Assembly: GCA_913042085.1 (NCBI GenBank)
Contig: CAJWKH010000002.1
Coordinates: 1 to 57,590, forward strand
Length of the DNA stretch: 57,590 nucleotides
Origin: an uncultured Gammaproteobacteria bacterium
Lineage (GTDB): Bacteria; Pseudomonadota; Gammaproteobacteria; Magnimaribacterales; Magnimaribacteraceae
Direction: 5' to 3'
The notes under the pieces were generated by a model that was given only the letters and a program-made list of their open reading frames with translations, was not told the DNA's origin and did no database searches. Positions 1-8,552 of the stretch are shown here, piece after piece; within the stretch, counting starts at the first letter, position 1, and every line of letters begins with the position of its first letter. The position numbers were made by a program, and so were the translations under genes.

Positions 1-586
1 TTGGATCTTTTTTCTTACAAACTAGCGCACCTAAATCCATTATGGCTTGTGTATGAATATTGAAATTGGATTTTGGTAATACCTTTTCAGCTAATAGCCA
101 AAGTTCTTTTTGAGTTGATGATTTAGATAAGTCCTCTTCAATTTTGAAATATCTAGATAAAACTCTCTTAACATTTCCATCTAAAATGGGAGCCTTTAGC
201 CCATAACCTATTGATCGGATTGCTCCAGCTGTAGACCTACCTATCCCGGGTAAAGAGACTAATTCCTCTATTGATTTAGGAAGGTTAGATTTAAATTCAG
301 CTTTAATTAATTTTGCTGATTTAAGAATATTCCTGGCTCTTGAGTAGTAGCCTAGTCCTGACCAGTAACTCAAAACTTCATCTTCTGTAGAGTTTGCTAA
401 CGAATCTAAGTTAGGGAATCTCTTAATAAATTTTAAGAAATAGGGTGTTGCAGTAGAGACTTGCGTTTGCTGTAACATAATTTCTGAAATCCAGGCCTTG
501 TAAGGAGTAATATTTTGCTGCCAAGGTAAGTCTTTTCTTCCTTCGTTTTTGTGCCAATCAAGGAGCCTTTTGCTGAATGCAGACAT
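1..586 (-). CDS. mutY: A/G-specific adenine DNA glycosylase MutY (partial, C-terminus off window)
   Basis: Base-excision repair enzyme that removes adenine mispaired with 8-oxoguanine. The minus strand reads from an ATG at 586 into the window edge, giving about 195 N-terminal residues. The sequence opens [12 protein letters not shown], then shows [20 protein letters not shown], which contains the catalytic Glu region of the family. Further on are a GLGYYSRA segment and the helix-hairpin-helix [12 protein letters not shown] followed by the expected [10 protein letters not shown] with the catalytic Asp. The Fe-S cluster and NUDIX-like C-terminal domain lie outside the window. It is divergent from hisB, with 81 bp between the two starts; mutY close to his genes is also seen in Pseudomonas. 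Confidence 0.95.
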   Translation of the reverse strand, partial: MSAFSKRLLDWHKNEGRKDLPWQQNITPYKAWISEIMLQQTQVSTATPYFLKFIKRFPNLDSLANSTEDEVLSYWSGLGYYSRARNILKSAKLIKAEFKSNLPKSIEELVSLPGIGRSTAGAIRSIGYGLKAPILDGNVKRVLSRYFKIEEDLSKSSTQKELWLLAEKVLPKSNFNIHTQAIMDLGALVCKKKDP

Positions 587-615
587 AGAAATTATTATGC
601 TTCTTCTAGCTTAGA

Positions 616-643
616 TGAACAAGTTAACTATATTGGATATAAT
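616..643 (+). promoter_or_regulatory. Candidate sigma-70 promoter of hisB
   Basis: A perfect -10 box TATAAT lies at 638-643. A weak -35 (TGAACA, 616-621) is 16 bp upstream. The -10 is followed at once by GCGCGCC, a GC-rich discriminator resembling that of E. coli rRNA promoters. The expected start is near 650, giving a leader of about 18 nt before the hisB ATG at 668. Confidence 0.6.
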
Positions 644-667
644 GCGCGCCCTAAATTGATATATGTA

Positions 668-1255
668 ATGAGAGAAGCAAAAGTAAAAAGAGGAACTTCA
701 GAAACTGAAGTGAATGTAGAATTAAATCTAGATGGAACTGGAAAGACCGATCTTTCTACAGGTTTACCTTTTTTAGAGCACATGCTTGACCAGATTGGTC
801 GACATGGCATGGTCGACCTAAAAGTTACTGCAAAAGGCGACTTACATATAGATGATCACCACACTATCGAAGATATAGGTATAACTTTAGGCGAAGCTTT
901 AAATAAGGCCGTAGGAGATAAAAAGGGGATTAAAAGATATGGCCATTCTTATGTGCCACTTGATGAGGCTCTTTCTAGAGTAGTTTTAGATTTCTCTGGA
1001 AGACCCGGATTACACATGAATGTAGATTTTGTTAAGGATACTGTTGGAGGCATAGACGTGAATATGTTTGAGCATTTCTTTCAGTCTTTATGTAATCATG
1101 CTTTTTTAACTCTACATATAGAAAACTTTACAGGAGACAATACTCATCATCAGATTGAAACAATTTTTAAAGCATTTGGAAGGGCCTTGCGCATGGCTTT
1201 AGAAATTGATTCAAGACAAGGCGATGAAATTCCTTCTACCAAAGGTTCTTTATAA
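668..1255 (+). CDS. hisB: Imidazoleglycerol-phosphate dehydratase HisB (monofunctional)
   Basis: Converts imidazole-glycerol phosphate to imidazole-acetol phosphate in histidine synthesis. The 195-residue product carries the two metal-binding His repeats of the family, DDHHTIED near residue 70 and NTHHQIE near 165. The N-terminal phosphatase domain found in the bifunctional enterobacterial enzyme is absent, so histidinol phosphatase must be encoded elsewhere. The frame is open upstream to a GTG at 551, but that would overlap mutY and the promoter. The ATG at 668 ([13 protein letters not shown]) matches the usual start and is chosen. First gene of hisB-hisH-hisA-hisF; hisG, hisD, hisC and hisI/E are not in the window. 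Confidence 0.95.
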   Translation: MREAKVKRGTSETEVNVELNLDGTGKTDLSTGLPFLEHMLDQIGRHGMVDLKVTAKGDLHIDDHHTIEDIGITLGEALNKAVGDKKGIKRYGHSYVPLDEALSRVVLDFSGRPGLHMNVDFVKDTVGGIDVNMFEHFFQSLCNHAFLTLHIENFTGDNTHHQIETIFKAFGRALRMALEIDSRQGDEIPSTKGSL

Positions 1256-1273
1256 CAACTTCCTATAGAAGAT

Positions 1274-1885
1274 ATGACCAAGATAGCTGTAATTGATTAT
1301 GGCATGGGAAATTTGCACTCAGTTAGCAAAGCCTTAGAAGAAGTTGCCACTACTGAAGAAATTATAGTTACCTCTGATCCTGAGACTATTAAGAGAGCAG
1401 ATAAAATAGTCCTACCTGGAGTTGGCGCTATTAAAGATTGCCTAGAGGCCTTTTCTGATGATTTAAGAAGTGTGACTTTAGAGCTAATTAGAGATAAACC
1501 CACTTTGGCCATATGTGTCGGAATGCAAATGTTGCTAGAGAGTAGCGAAGAGAACGGCGGAGTAAAGTGTTTGAATGTTCTTGATGGGAGAATAGTCAAA
1601 ATACCTGTTTCAAAAGATATAAAGATTCCTCATATGGGGTGGAATAAAATTAATTTCTTATCAGATCATTTTTTATGGAGCAATATCCCTAACAATAGCT
1701 TTTTTTATTTCGTTCATAGTTATTGTTGTTTATCTTCTTCTGATGCCATTTCCGAAACTACTCACGGCGCTAATCTCATTTCTGCGTTGGGCAAAGACAA
1801 TATCTTTGCTGTTCAATTTCACCCCGAGAAAAGCCAGAATCTTGGATTACAACTATACAAAAACTTTCTAGATTGGAGCGTTTAA
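1274..1885 (+). CDS. hisH: Imidazole glycerol phosphate synthase, glutaminase subunit HisH
   Basis: Class I glutamine amidotransferase that supplies ammonia to HisF. Its 203 residues begin with the typical KIAVIDYGMGN. The oxyanion segment is VLPGVGAI, the nucleophile Cys lies in AICVGMQMLLESS near residue 81, and the His/Glu pair is in QFHPEKSQ near the C-terminus. It lies 18 bp downstream of hisB and 4 bp upstream of hisA, so it is surely co-transcribed. Length and triad are normal for an active subunit. Confidence 0.95.
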   Translation: MTKIAVIDYGMGNLHSVSKALEEVATTEEIIVTSDPETIKRADKIVLPGVGAIKDCLEAFSDDLRSVTLELIRDKPTLAICVGMQMLLESSEENGGVKCLNVLDGRIVKIPVSKDIKIPHMGWNKINFLSDHFLWSNIPNNSFFYFVHSYCCLSSSDAISETTHGANLISALGKDNIFAVQFHPEKSQNLGLQLYKNFLDWSV

Positions 1886-1889
1886 GGTC

Positions 1890-2618
1890 ATGATTGTTAT
1901 ACCTGCAATTGATTTAAAAGATGGGAAATGTGTTCGTCTTAAAGAAGGGAAAATGGACGAAGTAACTATTTTTTCTGATGATCCTCTTCAAACTTCCTCA
2001 GCCTGGTTCTCACAAGGAGCGGAACTTCTTCATATAGTTGATCTGGACGGTGCCGTACTAGGGAAACCAATAAATGATGAAATAATCTTGTCTATTGCCA
2101 AAGAATTCTCTGATAAGAAAATACAGGTAGGAGGAGGGATTAGAGATTATTCTTCGGCAGCCCACTACATAGAAAATGGAATTTCAAAAGTCATAATGGG
2201 TACCGCTGCAGTGAAAGATCCAGAAATGTTAAAAGAATTCTGTAATGAATACCCGGGAAAATTAATCTTAGGCGTGGATAGTCTCGACGGTTACGTGAAG
2301 ACAGACGGATGGATTCAATCCAGCAAGTTAAGACCTGAAGAATTAGTTAAAAAATTTGGAGATATTAAACTTGCAGGGCTCATTTACACAGATATCTCAA
2401 GAGACGGGATGATGTCAGGACCTAATATTGAGGCGACTTTATCTCTATCTAATAAAACTGATTTACCTGTTATAGCTTCAGGAGGAGTATCCAGTTTAGA
2501 TCACATTAAAGAATTATCATCTTCTTCCAGAATTAATGGAGTTATTTGTGGAAGGGCCTTGTATGAAGAAGAATTCACTTTAAAAGAAGCCATGAATGTG
2601 GCTAACCAACCCTCATGA
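1890..2618 (+). CDS. hisA: Phosphoribosylformimino-AICAR-P isomerase HisA
   Basis: Catalyses the Amadori rearrangement of ProFAR to PRFAR. It is a 242-residue (beta/alpha)8 barrel. The first catalytic Asp is in [14 protein letters not shown] at residue 8 and the second in [13 protein letters not shown] on the opposite half-barrel. The phosphate-binding loops are VGGGIRD and ASGGVSS. An AAGG ribosome site precedes the ATG. The last codons overlap the hisF start by 4 bp (ATGA), which couples translation of two homologous barrels. Confidence 0.96.
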   Translation: MIVIPAIDLKDGKCVRLKEGKMDEVTIFSDDPLQTSSAWFSQGAELLHIVDLDGAVLGKPINDEIILSIAKEFSDKKIQVGGGIRDYSSAAHYIENGISKVIMGTAAVKDPEMLKEFCNEYPGKLILGVDSLDGYVKTDGWIQSSKLRPEELVKKFGDIKLAGLIYTDISRDGMMSGPNIEATLSLSNKTDLPVIASGGVSSLDHIKELSSSSRINGVICGRALYEEEFTLKEAMNVANQPS

Positions 2619-3382
2619 CTGTAGCTAAAAGAATAATTCCCTGTCTCGACGTAGATAAAGGAAGGGTTGTTAAGGGAGTAAATTTTGTGAATATACAGGA
2701 TGCAGGTGATCCTGTTGAGATAGCTAAGAGATACGACGATCAAGGGGCCGACGAATTAACTATGCTTGATATAACAGCAAGCAACGAGACCAGGGAAACT
2801 ACTTATAAAACTGTTGAAAGCATAGCTGGACAGGTTTTTATTCCTCTGACGGTTGGAGGAGGTGTTAGAACCACAAAAGATATTAAAAGGTTATTAAGAT
2901 CAGGTGCAGATAAAGTAAGCATAAATACCGCAGCTGTAAACAATCCGGATTTTATAAAAGAAGCTGCGGATAAGTTTGGATCTCAATGCATAGTAGTTGC
3001 AGTTGATGCAAAGGCTGCAGATGAAACATTTAGCTCGTGGGAAGTAGTAACTTATGGAGGCAGAGAAAGAACAGGAATAGATGTTATCGAGTGGGTGAAT
3101 ACCGTCAAAGAGCATGGAGCGGGAGAGATACTATTAACCAGCATGGACAGAGACGGGACTAAAGAAGGGTTTGACAATAAGCTTACAAAAGCAGTTTCTT
3201 CATCTGTTTCTATACCTATTATTGCTTCAGGTGGAGTGGGCACCCTGCAACATTTAGTTGACGGAATTAAGGAAGGCGGAGCAGAAGCTGTTTTAGCAGC
3301 AAGCATTTTCCATTTCTCTGAATTCACTGTTCAAGAAGCTAAACAAGCTATGTTGGAATCGGGATTAGAAGTTAGGAATTAG
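2615..3382 (+). CDS. hisF: Imidazole glycerol phosphate synthase, cyclase subunit HisF
   Basis: Cyclase barrel that forms IGP and AICAR from PRFAR and ammonia channelled from HisH. The 255 residues show the catalytic Asp in [14 protein letters not shown] (residue 11) and its partner in [13 protein letters not shown]. Phosphate loops are VGGGVRT and ASGGVGT. It is the last gene of the his cluster. Its TAG stop shares 4 bp (TTAG, 3379-3382) with the stop of the convergent gpmA, so there is no space for a conventional terminator. Confidence 0.96.
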   Translation: MTVAKRIIPCLDVDKGRVVKGVNFVNIQDAGDPVEIAKRYDDQGADELTMLDITASNETRETTYKTVESIAGQVFIPLTVGGGVRTTKDIKRLLRSGADKVSINTAAVNNPDFIKEAADKFGSQCIVVAVDAKAADETFSSWEVVTYGGRERTGIDVIEWVNTVKEHGAGEILLTSMDRDGTKEGFDNKLTKAVSSSVSIPIIASGGVGTLQHLVDGIKEGGAEAVLAASIFHFSEFTVQEAKQAMLESGLEVRN

Positions 3383-3987
3383 TCCAATCTTTCTATCTTA
3401 TTTTCTTTAAATTTATAAACTAGAGGAACCCCGGTAGATATCTCTAATTTAACAATTTCTTCAGAGCTAATTTCTTCTAGTTCCATTACAAGGGCCCTGA
3501 GAGAGTTGCCGTGAGCTGCCACTAGAATATTTAAACCTTCTATTAATTCAGGGATTATATTTTCTTTAAAATAAGGAAGGACCCTTTCTGCTGTATCTTT
3601 CAAACTTTCACCGCCAGGAGGAGGAACATCAAATGACCTTCTCCATATATGAACTTGATCCTCTCCCCATTTTTTTCTAGCTTCGTCTTTGTTTAATCCT
3701 GCTAAATCACCATAATTCCTTTCATTTAAACTCACGTCTTTTATAACTTCAATTGAGGGAATATCCATTTGTTCTAGGATAATCCTTCCCGTATCTTGAG
3801 CTCTAAATAGGTCAGAGGTAAACATCTTGTCAAAACTATAACCAGCTTCCTTTAATTCCTTTCCTGCTTTTATAGCTTCATCCACTCCTCTTGGGGTCAA
3901 CTTAGGGTCTTTCCATCCAGTAAATAAATTTTTTTCATTCCATTCACTTTGACCATGCCTGACTAATACTAAATAAGAGGATTTCAT
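3379..3987 (-). CDS. gpmA: 2,3-bisphosphoglycerate-dependent phosphoglycerate mutase (short form)
   Basis: Interconverts 3- and 2-phosphoglycerate in glycolysis and gluconeogenesis. The phosphohistidine motif [18 protein letters not shown] is at the N-terminus, the acid/base Glu is in [12 protein letters not shown], and the second His is in [10 protein letters not shown]. At about 202 residues it is the short bacterial form rather than the roughly 250-residue enteric enzyme. The frame is open a little further to a TTG at 3999, but the ATG at 3987 places [13 protein letters not shown] in the normal position. It is divergent from the rhodanese gene, as gpm is near yibN in enterics. Confidence 0.92.
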   Translation of the reverse strand: MKSSYLVLVRHGQSEWNEKNLFTGWKDPKLTPRGVDEAIKAGKELKEAGYSFDKMFTSDLFRAQDTGRIILEQMDIPSIEVIKDVSLNERNYGDLAGLNKDEARKKWGEDQVHIWRRSFDVPPPGGESLKDTAERVLPYFKENIIPELIEGLNILVAAHGNSLRALVMELEEISSEEIVKLEISTGVPLVYKFKENKIERLD

Positions 3988-4030
3988 TATGTTTATCAAT
4001 TTTAAATACTTATTTTAACTTAGGAATCTA

Positions 4031-4036
4031 TATAAT
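4031..4036 (+). promoter_or_regulatory. Isolated -10 box upstream of the rhodanese gene
   Basis: A perfect TATAAT with no good -35. It lies only 11 bp before the ATG at 4048, so a transcript from it would have a leader of about five bases. If real, the message is nearly leaderless, or translation starts at the second ATG (4084), which has an AGGTGA ribosome site at 4071-4076. Confidence 0.4.
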
Positions 4037-4047
4037 CTCGTTTCAAG

Positions 4048-4470
4048 ATGGAAAAATTTCTAATATTTATAGGTGAGAACTTTATGGCAGTTCTCCTCTT
4101 AATCTCTTTAATCGCAATCTTGGTTTTTTATGAAAGGAAGAAGGGCGGAACTAAGATCGATGCTTCTGAGTTAACTAGATTGATTAACAAAGAAGAACCT
4201 TATGTTTTTGATTTAAGAAGCTCTTCAGAATTTGATTCAGGCACTGTTTCTGGAGCGGTAAATATTCAATCAACTGATTTAGTAAAAGGTAATGCTCAGT
4301 TCAAAGCAAAAGAAGAAGATAAGATTGTTCTTATCTGTAAAACAGGAAGTAATTCTAGTACTGCTGCCGGAACCCTTAAGAAAGAGGGATATACAAACGT
4401 TAGTGTTTTAGCAGGCGGGATGACGGGATGGGTTCAAGGTGGAATGCCTCTTGCTAAGAAGCAAAGTTAA
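4048..4470 (+). CDS. Membrane-anchored rhodanese-like protein (YibN-like)
   Basis: The 140-residue protein has one N-terminal membrane helix (about residues 12-28) followed by a single rhodanese domain. It contains FDLRSSSEFDSGTVSGAVNI and an active-site loop starting with a Cys in VLICKTGSNSS near residue 98, so sulfur transfer is possible. The E. coli YibN N-terminus, as I remember it, aligns with MEKFLIFIGEN, which supports the start at 4048 despite the better ribosome site before the Met at 4084. The sulfur acceptor is unknown. Its stop lies 3 bp from that of the convergent ntrC. Confidence 0.85.
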   Translation: MEKFLIFIGENFMAVLLLISLIAILVFYERKKGGTKIDASELTRLINKEEPYVFDLRSSSEFDSGTVSGAVNIQSTDLVKGNAQFKAKEEDKIVLICKTGSNSSTAAGTLKKEGYTNVSVLAGGMTGWVQGGMPLAKKQS

Positions 4471-4473
4471 ACC

Positions 4474-5856
4474 TTAGTTTTCTATACCTAGCTCCTTAAT
4501 TTTTCTAGAGAGAGTATTTCGTCCCCATCCAAGTAACTCAGCAGCTTCTTTCTTTTTTCCCTTAGTTTTGTTCAAAGCAACTTTTATTAAAGTTCTTTCA
4601 AATTCTGGCCCAACCTCTTCCAATAGATTCTTATTGCCATTTTCTAAATAATTTTCTGACCATGATCTAAGGACTACTTTCCAGTTATTTTCTTCCTCAG
4701 TATTCTCCAATTTTAATTCATCAGGCAAATCCTCTAATTTAACTTCTTTGGTAGGTGACATTACGGTTAACCACCTGCATGTATTCTCAAGTTGCCTAAC
4801 GTTCCCAGGCCAAGAAAGTGTTTTAAAATAATTTTCTACTTCTTCAGACAAATATTTTTTTTCCTCTTTTAACTCTTCAGAAGATTTTTTAAAGAAATGT
4901 TTAGCTAATTCAGGTATGTCTTCTTTCCTTTCATTAAGTTTTGGAAGTGAGAGCTTAATGACGTTCAATCTATGGAATAAATCTTCTCTAAAGTCTCCAC
5001 TCTTCACCAATTCCTCAAGATTCTGATGTGTTGCAGTAATTATCCTTACATCTACTTTAATTGGTTCTCTACCACCAACGCGATAAAATTCTCCATTTGA
5101 TAAAACTCTTAAAAGTCGAGTTTGGGTTTCGAGTGGCATGTCTCCAATTTCATCAAGAAATAAAGTCCCACTATTAGCTTGCTCAAACCTTCCTATTCTC
5201 TTCTCATCTGCTCCAGTAAATGCACCTTTTTCGTGACCAAATAACTCTGCTTCTAATAGATCTTTAGGAATATCAGCCATATTTAATGCAATAAATGCAT
5301 TGTCTTTTCTAGGGCTATGTTGAAATAAAGCTTTAGCTACTAGCTCTTTACCTGTTCCTGATTGTCCCATTAGCAGAACAGTAGAGGTTGAGTTAGAAAG
5401 CTTGCCTATTGCTCTAAATACTTCTTGCATCGCTGGGGCTTCGCCAATTATTTCTGCTCGTGACTCAGAGTCCTCTTCTATTTCTGAGGTATCTTTCGAG
5501 GTTGCTCTTTGGACCATAGAGACCGCTTCTTCAATATCAAAAGGTTTGGGAAGATATTCCCACGCTCCATGTTCATAGGACTCCACGGCACTCTGTAGAT
5601 CAGAATGGGCAGTCATAATAATAATAGGAATTTCAGGTCTAAGTTCTCTAACCTCATCAAGTAGGTCAATTCCACTTTTACCAGGCATTTTTATGTCAGT
5701 GAGGATTAGACTAGGGTTTTCAGTTTCTAATTTTTTTATAACTTTGCTGGCAGAATCAAAGGTTTTAACTTCTATTCCATTTTCAGATAGACCTCTTTCT
5801 AGAACCCACCTAATAGACTCGTCGTCATCAACTACCCAGATACCGCCTTTATCCAT
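4474..5856 (-). CDS. ntrC: Nitrogen regulation response regulator NtrC (NRI)
   Basis: Sigma-54 activator for nitrogen-limitation genes. The 460 residues show a receiver domain with phospho-acceptor Asp54 in [12 protein letters not shown]. The central AAA+ domain has Walker A GQSGTGKE, the sigma-54 contact loop GAFTGA and Walker [12 protein letters not shown]. The C-terminal Fis-type helix-turn-helix ends [22 protein letters not shown]. It overlaps ntrB by 8 bp and is the third gene of the glnII-ntrB-ntrC operon. The intact GAFTGA loop implies that a functional sigma-54 (rpoN) exists elsewhere in the genome. Confidence 0.97.
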   Translation of the reverse strand: MDKGGIWVVDDDESIRWVLERGLSENGIEVKTFDSASKVIKKLETENPSLILTDIKMPGKSGIDLLDEVRELRPEIPIIIMTAHSDLQSAVESYEHGAWEYLPKPFDIEEAVSMVQRATSKDTSEIEEDSESRAEIIGEAPAMQEVFRAIGKLSNSTSTVLLMGQSGTGKELVAKALFQHSPRKDNAFIALNMADIPKDLLEAELFGHEKGAFTGADEKRIGRFEQANSGTLFLDEIGDMPLETQTRLLRVLSNGEFYRVGGREPIKVDVRIITATHQNLEELVKSGDFREDLFHRLNVIKLSLPKLNERKEDIPELAKHFFKKSSEELKEEKKYLSEEVENYFKTLSWPGNVRQLENTCRWLTVMSPTKEVKLEDLPDELKLENTEEENNWKVVLRSWSENYLENGNKNLLEEVGPEFERTLIKVALNKTKGKKKEAAELLGWGRNTLSRKIKELGIEN

Positions 5857-6943
5857 TTGCTATTTTTATAACCTCTTCTTCTGAAGTCATTATAGGTATA
5901 TTTATAAAGAATTCTGTCTTATTTGGCTTGCTGTTGTAGTGAATATTTCCTTTATGTTGAGAGATTATTCCTTGTGTTATAGAGAGACCCAATCCAGTAC
6001 CTTTGTCTTTTCCTGTGATCATAGGAAAGAAGATAGAATCTCTGATTTCTTCTGAAATCCCTGGTCCATTATCGATAACAGATATTTTGCAAACAGTGGC
6101 TTTTCTGTCTTTCTGAATTATCTCGCCATGAGAAATACGGGTTATTATTTCAATCTTAGGAGATGCAGTATTAGATTCCATTAGTGCATCTCTGGCATTT
6201 TTAACTAAATTAAGAATACTGTTTTCTATTAGGTAACTATCTATAAAGAGTTCAGGAATACTAGGATCAAAATCTTTAAGAACTTTAATATTTTTGTACG
6301 TCGATTCTTTTTCAATCAAATTAATTACATTTTCAATTGGGTAATGAATATTTTGCCATTTGAAGTCTGGCTTCTGATTAGGTCCTAAAATGCTGTCAAC
6401 CAATGCAGTCAGTCTATCCGTTTGCTTGATAATAATATCGGTGTATTCCATTTGTTGGATGTCTTTAAGTTTATTGCTCAAAAGCTGAGCAGATCCTCTT
6501 ATTCCGCTTAAGGGATTTTTTATTTCGTGGGCCATTCCTCTAACAAAATCTTGAGAGATTTGTTGGTTAGATTGCATCCTGTATCTTTCAATTAGCTCCG
6601 AAGAGGCTTCTTTATTAATTATTTCAATTAACAGGCCATCTCGTGAGTCTTCCAAGATTGGGTGAATGCTGTAGTCGCATAAAACCTTTTTCCCTTTCTT
6701 TAAATGAAGAAGAGCGTCTATCTTAGTAAAACCTCTATGTTCTTTTAATGAGTTCTTGAAGTCTTTAAAGCTATCAGGTTCTTCATAAAAAACTTGATCA
6801 ATCTTACTCCCTATAGCTGACATTTCGCTGGTATCAAGAAAAGATAAGGCTGAAGAGTTAATAGATAAAATCTCCAAAGAACGATCAAGAATGATTATTC
6901 CTGTATTGAGATCAGATAAATATGTTTTATTGAATGAATCCAC
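5849..6943 (-). CDS. ntrB: Nitrogen regulation sensor histidine kinase NtrB (NRII)
   Basis: Cytoplasmic kinase/phosphatase of NtrC, normally controlled by PII. The 364 residues hold a PAS-like domain (about 1-115), then the DHp helix with phospho-His139 in GMAHEIKNPLSGIRGSAQLL, the same number as in E. coli NtrB. The ATPase domain has N-box LNLVKNARDAL, G1 DNGPGISEE and G2 GKDKGTGLGLSI. No membrane segment is seen. It lies 57 bp downstream of the glutamine synthetase gene and overlaps ntrC. Confidence 0.96.
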   Translation of the reverse strand: MDSFNKTYLSDLNTGIIILDRSLEILSINSSALSFLDTSEMSAIGSKIDQVFYEEPDSFKDFKNSLKEHRGFTKIDALLHLKKGKKVLCDYSIHPILEDSRDGLLIEIINKEASSELIERYRMQSNQQISQDFVRGMAHEIKNPLSGIRGSAQLLSNKLKDIQQMEYTDIIIKQTDRLTALVDSILGPNQKPDFKWQNIHYPIENVINLIEKESTYKNIKVLKDFDPSIPELFIDSYLIENSILNLVKNARDALMESNTASPKIEIITRISHGEIIQKDRKATVCKISVIDNGPGISEEIRDSIFFPMITGKDKGTGLGLSITQGIISQHKGNIHYNSKPNKTEFFINIPIMTSEEEVIKIANG

Positions 6944-7000
6944 GGAGTAAATATCTGGAGGGCTATAACCTCCAGATATTAAACAAAGAATAATACAAAA

Positions 7001-7969
7001 TTACGCCGTCAGGGTTCCAACTATATGGGTAATTATCTTGTAAGGGTCTGCGTTTGATGCCGGTCTTCTATCTTCAAGATAACCATTCCAATTATGCTCA
7101 ACAGTATAAATAGGAATCCTAATACTAGCTCCTCTATCGCTAACTCCATAAGAAAATTGGTTTATGCTTTGAGTCTCATGCTTTCCAGTTAATCTCATAT
7201 CATTGTCTGATCCATAGGAGGCAATGCCTTCATCATGAACTGCACCAAGCTTTTCACACATAGAGTTAAAGAGTTCTTCTGATCCAGACGAACGCATTTC
7301 TTCGTTTGAAAAATTTGTATGCATTCCAGATCCGTTCCAGTCACCAGTTTTAGGTTTAGGATGAATATTCACACAAACACCAAATTCTTCAGCTACTTTG
7401 TGTAGTAAATAACGGCTAACCCAAAGGTCATCGCCGGCTTTTATTCCTTTACCCAGGCATTGATATTCCCATTGCCCAAGAGCTACCTCTGCGTTTGTTC
7501 CTGTTAATTCAATACCAGCATCTAAACAAGCATCTAAATGTGCATCAGATATTTCTCTTCCAACCACATTATTGCTCCCTACACCACAGTAGTAGTCTCC
7601 TTGAGGTCTAGGAGTTCCTTCTTCCCATCCTAAAGGATTTCCTTTATTGTCCGTAAAGAAATACTCTTGCTCAAAACCAAACCACCATTCATCAGTTACT
7701 ACTGCCTCAGCGGCAGCTCTAGTATTAGAAGGGTGAACTTCATGTTCTCCGGTGTGAACTTGACACATTACTAGAGACCCATCATTAGTTGGGTTCTCAT
7801 ATTGTTCTACGGGCAACAATAGGCAGTCAGAACTCCCTCCTTCTGCTTGTTGTGTAGACGATCCATCAAAAGACCATTCTGGCGGCTCTCCGTCAGTTAC
7901 TTTGACCTTACTTCTTAAAGAGGGCTCAGGCTGAAATCCATCAAGCCATATATATTCATATTTATTCAT
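7001..7969 (-). CDS. Glutamine synthetase, class II (eukaryote-like GSII)
   Basis: ATP-dependent amidation of glutamate with ammonia. At 322 residues it is far shorter than the roughly 470-residue class I enzyme. The landmarks are those of class II: EYIWLDG at the start, WSFDGSSTQQAEG, WFGFEQEYFF, PQGDYYCGVG, GQWEYQ, GDWNGSGMHTNFS, RLTGKHET and YLEDRRPASNADPY. The wording resembles the Bacteroidetes-type GSII as I remember it. No adenylylation loop of the class I enzyme is present, so GlnE control is not expected. A GGAG ribosome site precedes the ATG. It occupies the glnA position of a glnA-ntrB-ntrC operon, which argues that it is the main ammonia-assimilating enzyme under NtrBC control. 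Confidence 0.95.
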   Translation of the reverse strand: MNKYEYIWLDGFQPEPSLRSKVKVTDGEPPEWSFDGSSTQQAEGGSSDCLLLPVEQYENPTNDGSLVMCQVHTGEHEVHPSNTRAAAEAVVTDEWWFGFEQEYFFTDNKGNPLGWEEGTPRPQGDYYCGVGSNNVVGREISDAHLDACLDAGIELTGTNAEVALGQWEYQCLGKGIKAGDDLWVSRYLLHKVAEEFGVCVNIHPKPKTGDWNGSGMHTNFSNEEMRSSGSEELFNSMCEKLGAVHDEGIASYGSDNDMRLTGKHETQSINQFSYGVSDRGASIRIPIYTVEHNWNGYLEDRRPASNADPYKIITHIVGTLTA

Positions 7970-8006
7970 TTATATTCTCCATTCTTATTAAATAAAAAAA
8001 TATATT

Positions 8007-8022
8007 ACCACGCAAAAGTGGT
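8007..8022 (-). other. Small stem-loop in the glutamine synthetase leader
   Basis: ACCAC and GTGGT form a 5-bp stem with a 6-base loop, followed in the minus-strand sense by an AT/T-rich run. It could be a weak terminator or leader structure. It lies about 38 bp before the start codon. Confidence 0.3.
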
Positions 8023-8026
8023 TTTT

Positions 8027-8043
8027 TGGACATTAATTGTGCA
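8027..8043 (-). promoter_or_regulatory. Candidate NtrC-binding site upstream of the class II glutamine synthetase
   Basis: The site reads TGCAC-N7-GTCCA on the minus strand, against the NtrC consensus TGCAC-N7-GTGCA, one mismatch in ten fixed positions. The dyad extends outward to TTTG and CAAA. It is 57 bp upstream of the start codon in the longest gap of this part of the window. No clear sigma-54 promoter (GG-N10-GC) was found between it and the gene. Confidence 0.45.
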
Positions 8044-8079
8044 AAAAAATAGGTATTTTATATTAAAATGAATCTAATA

Positions 8080-8093
8080 AGTGCAGAAGCACT
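8080..8093 (-). other. Stem-loop just after the DUF1249 gene
   Basis: AGTGC and GCACT form a 5-bp stem around a 4-base loop, starting 3 bp after the stop codon at 8097. A short T-poor tail makes it a poor intrinsic terminator. The inverted GTGC/GCAC halves could instead bind a regulator. Confidence 0.3.
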
Positions 8094-8096
8094 ATT

Positions 8097-8552
8097 TTAG
8101 TGCATATTTTCTAGGGCACTTAGCCCATGTACCTCAGAGTGGCTTAGAAATTCAGAAAAGAATATATTCCATTGAAATTTTTCGTCTTTAGTAAGCATAT
8201 TCTTATTAGGATATTTATTCCTTAACCAGAATTGCCTTTTGCCATTAAACCTTCTCACCTCTGCCATCCTAGCGTCATGGTAGACAAAGATTTCCATTTT
8301 AGTATCTTCCATATACCTTAATAAATTAGACTTATGTAAAGTCAATTCTGAGGTGTGGAGAGATTTTCTATTTATAGAAATTCTTATTTCAGAATTATTT
8401 ACACCTTCAGGTATAAAAAAATTAAATTCATCATTGATTTTATCAATAGGCAAAAGTTTAATTAATTTTAAATAGTTAATTTCATATAAACGAATTAAGT
8501 CGTTAAGACTTTTCCTAGATCTTTTTCGAGTTTGATATCTATTCTTTATCAT
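8097..8552 (-). CDS. DUF1249 family protein (YqiB-like)
   Basis: About 151 residues with the YqiB/DUF1249 pattern: an N-terminal LIRLYEINYLKLIKLLP, central EIFVYHDARMAEVRRF, and NKYPNKNMLTKDEKFQWNIF before a conserved C-terminal HG. The function of the family is unknown; no catalytic motif or membrane segment is evident. The ATG at 8552 overlaps the preceding glycosylase gene by 14 bp; an earlier ATG at 8579 would overlap by 41 bp. It is last in a ubiA-GNAT-glycosylase-DUF1249 run. Confidence 0.85.
   Translation of the reverse strand: MIKNRYQTRKRSRKSLNDLIRLYEINYLKLIKLLPIDKINDEFNFFIPEGVNNSEIRISINRKSLHTSELTLHKSNLLRYMEDTKMEIFVYHDARMAEVRRFNGKRQFWLRNKYPNKNMLTKDEKFQWNIFFSEFLSHSEVHGLSALENMH

Noticed and set aside
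551-667. Extended HisB N-terminus from a GTG at 551
   Set aside because: It would overlap mutY and run through a perfect -10 box; the added 39 residues show no family similarity.
8007-8026. Sigma-54 promoter for the glutamine synthetase
   Set aside because: No GG-N10-GC element could be found on the minus strand in the 8043-7970 gap; TGG occurs but lacks the matching GC.
7970-8096. Glutamine riboswitch in the glutamine synthetase leader
   Set aside because: The leader shows only small stem-loops, not the conserved core bases of the known glnA RNA motif as I remember it.
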